The notes under the pieces: model-generated | Databases searched by the model: none | What the model was told of the DNA's origin: nothing | The model's input: the letters and a program-made list of their open reading frames with translations, nothing else | Program-made: the position numbers and the translations under genes | Part shown: piece by piece, positions 62,761 to 64,000 of the stretch | Layout of the letters: each line of letters opens with the position of its first letter | Numbering within the stretch: position 1 is the stretch's first letter | Assembly (NCBI RefSeq): GCF_964355755.1 | Contig: NC_092671.1 | Span: 14,362,501-14,426,500, forward strand | Origin: Antedon mediterranea | Lineage: Eukaryota; Echinodermata; Crinoidea; Comatulida; Antedonidae | Length of the DNA: 64,000 nucleotides | Reading direction: 5' to 3'

Positions 62761-63344
62761 AATAGGCTCAACTGGTTTTATGATTGATACAATTTGAATA
62801 TCAGATGGTAATACCGTTTTAGAAATGTATTATTGTGGTAATTAACTTTATAAAGCAACCCGATTCCATAATGATAGGTATAGAAAAAGCTGATAAAATA
62901 CCTTGTATATTATTACCCGTTTCTATATTAGATTTGAATTAAGATACTGCTAGCTATTAGCCTACTGTGTATAATTCAATTCAATCAAATATTTAATGAA
63001 GGTAATAAATTTAAAATAAAAGCCACAGTTATGTACCGTAGTAATACAAACAACATGAAATCTAGGAGTAGGAAAATCTTATATAGGCCTAAGCCTCAAC
63101 ATTATAATAAATATTAAATTAGGAGTACTCCCCGTTTGTTTACATGATTTCAGACTTAAATATTTTCCTTTTTTTATCTCTTTTCTATTTATTCTACACG
63201 CTCATTATTATTTTAAACATTATTTCAGCGAAGTTCTGTTCTGTACAACTAGAAACTTATAGGCCTAATCGTAATCATTCGTAATTATATCAACTTTAGT
63301 ATTTTCTCTGGGTTGTCGTAGCCGGGGCAAACTGATTTGATTTA

Positions 63345-63665
63345 AAGCTTAGGGAGTGGAGTTGAAAAAGTCGTGAGTTACAATACCGTACTTAATTAAC
63401 GTTTGGTAAATTATGGATAATCATGGAGAAATAAGCAACTTATTTATCCATGAGATAAATAAATATGAAGATAAAACGAATATAATAGGCATAGGGAAAA
63501 ACTAACATAAACAATCGTTAGATTATGCATTAAACCTGTGCAACTACTACTACTTATTAGCTGTCACGATAGGCCGTATACCCCTTTTCATCGCATCCAA
63601 TAAGACGGATAATTTAAACAGTTTCATTTTAGGCTTAGGGAGTGGAGTTGAAAGAGTTACAACCC
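63345..63665 (+). repeat. Direct repeat pair with TTAGGGAGTGGAGTTGAAA
   Basis: The motif occurs at about 63350 and 63635, each followed by GAGTTACAA. The copies are about 285 bases apart, with the 63419 hairpin between them. It may mark a local duplication. Confidence 0.5.
63419..63453. repeat. Mini-hairpin TCATGGAGAAATAAG
   Basis: 15-base arms with one mismatch around CAA. Confidence 0.8.
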
Positions 63666-63703
63666 TGGCACCAGGTCCATGGTTTAATCATGGATCTGGT
63701 GCC
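63665..63703. repeat. Mini-hairpin TGGCACCAGGTCCATG
   Basis: 16-base arms with one mismatch around a 7-base loop. Confidence 0.85.
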
Positions 63704-64000
63704 AAGAAGGCAAGCACATTAACCATCAAGCTTCACTTATACTCCGATACTATATATTGCATTAAACTCTTCCTTTTGATACATTCACATAAATAAACGA
63801 ATTCTTGACTTTAAGGATAAGATAAGAAAAATGTCCAATTATCAGGAAAATAATGGTTACAGTTTGATTTGCAGAACAGATATTCACATGCTGTTATAAA
63901 TATAGGCAGGAAAACATACTACCATTTTTATCGCTTTAATAAAATAATTCGTTGTGTAAAATATAATGTGTAACTCTATAGCATTTTCATTTTTCAGGAA

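Larger units (their letters stand above)
62761..64000. other. Gene-free right flank
   Basis: AT-rich, with the direct repeat pair and two mini-hairpins at 63.35-63.70 kb. No exon seen to the window end. Confidence 0.5.

Overview
The window reads as AT-rich, non-coding-dominated DNA from an animal, most likely an invertebrate deuterostome (an echinoderm fits best, held with moderate confidence). The reasons are: two animal-type bHLH transcription-factor genes, one matching the ASCL3/ASCL4 branch of the achaete-scute family; a 5S-rRNA-derived repeat with an invertebrate-style 5S core; fragments of LINE and Ty3/Gypsy elements; many short inverted-repeat (MITE-like) elements; and a marked excess of the palindrome TAGGCCTA. 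There are no operons, ribosome binding sites or bacterial signatures.

Layout. Bases 1 to about 53,000 hold no coding region that I can recognise. They hold diffuse AT-rich DNA with relics of transposable elements (LINE C-terminal pieces at 9.7 and 43.5 kb, a Gypsy reverse-transcriptase piece at 13.4 kb, a 5S-derived SINE-like unit at 16.6 kb, a tRNA-like relic at 22.1 kb), several MITE families (MITE at 28.9 kb with near-perfect arms, hAT-like element at 45.4-46.2 kb with an 8-bp target duplication), tandem arrays (19-mer at 7.4 kb, 33/40-mer at 24.4 kb, about 33-mer at 32.8 kb, about 130-mer satellite at 36.6-38.3 kb, 21-mer at 52.6 kb) and a few locally GC-richer islands (5.8 kb, 48.5-48.8 kb) that could be first exons or promoters.

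Bases 55,000 to 62,000 hold the two confident genes, both on the minus strand and about 5.7 kb apart: a 250-codon bHLH gene (55064-55816) and a 164-codon ASCL3/4-like gene (61482-61976). Each has its whole coding sequence in one exon as seen here. Their linkage and shared strand suggest a small achaete-scute-type cluster, but the family of the first gene is uncertain. Both proteins would be nuclear, E-box-binding regulators that act as dimers with E proteins, typically in neural, sensory or secretory cell specification.

I found no convincing wholly new biological system. The most interesting structures are a three-copy repeat family with a variable internal minisatellite and a conserved subterminal hairpin (Helentron/HINE-like architecture), the complete hAT-like element, the bHLH pair, the 5S-derived SINE-like unit, and the genome-signature palindromes. 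All counts and matches were made by eye; no database search was run.
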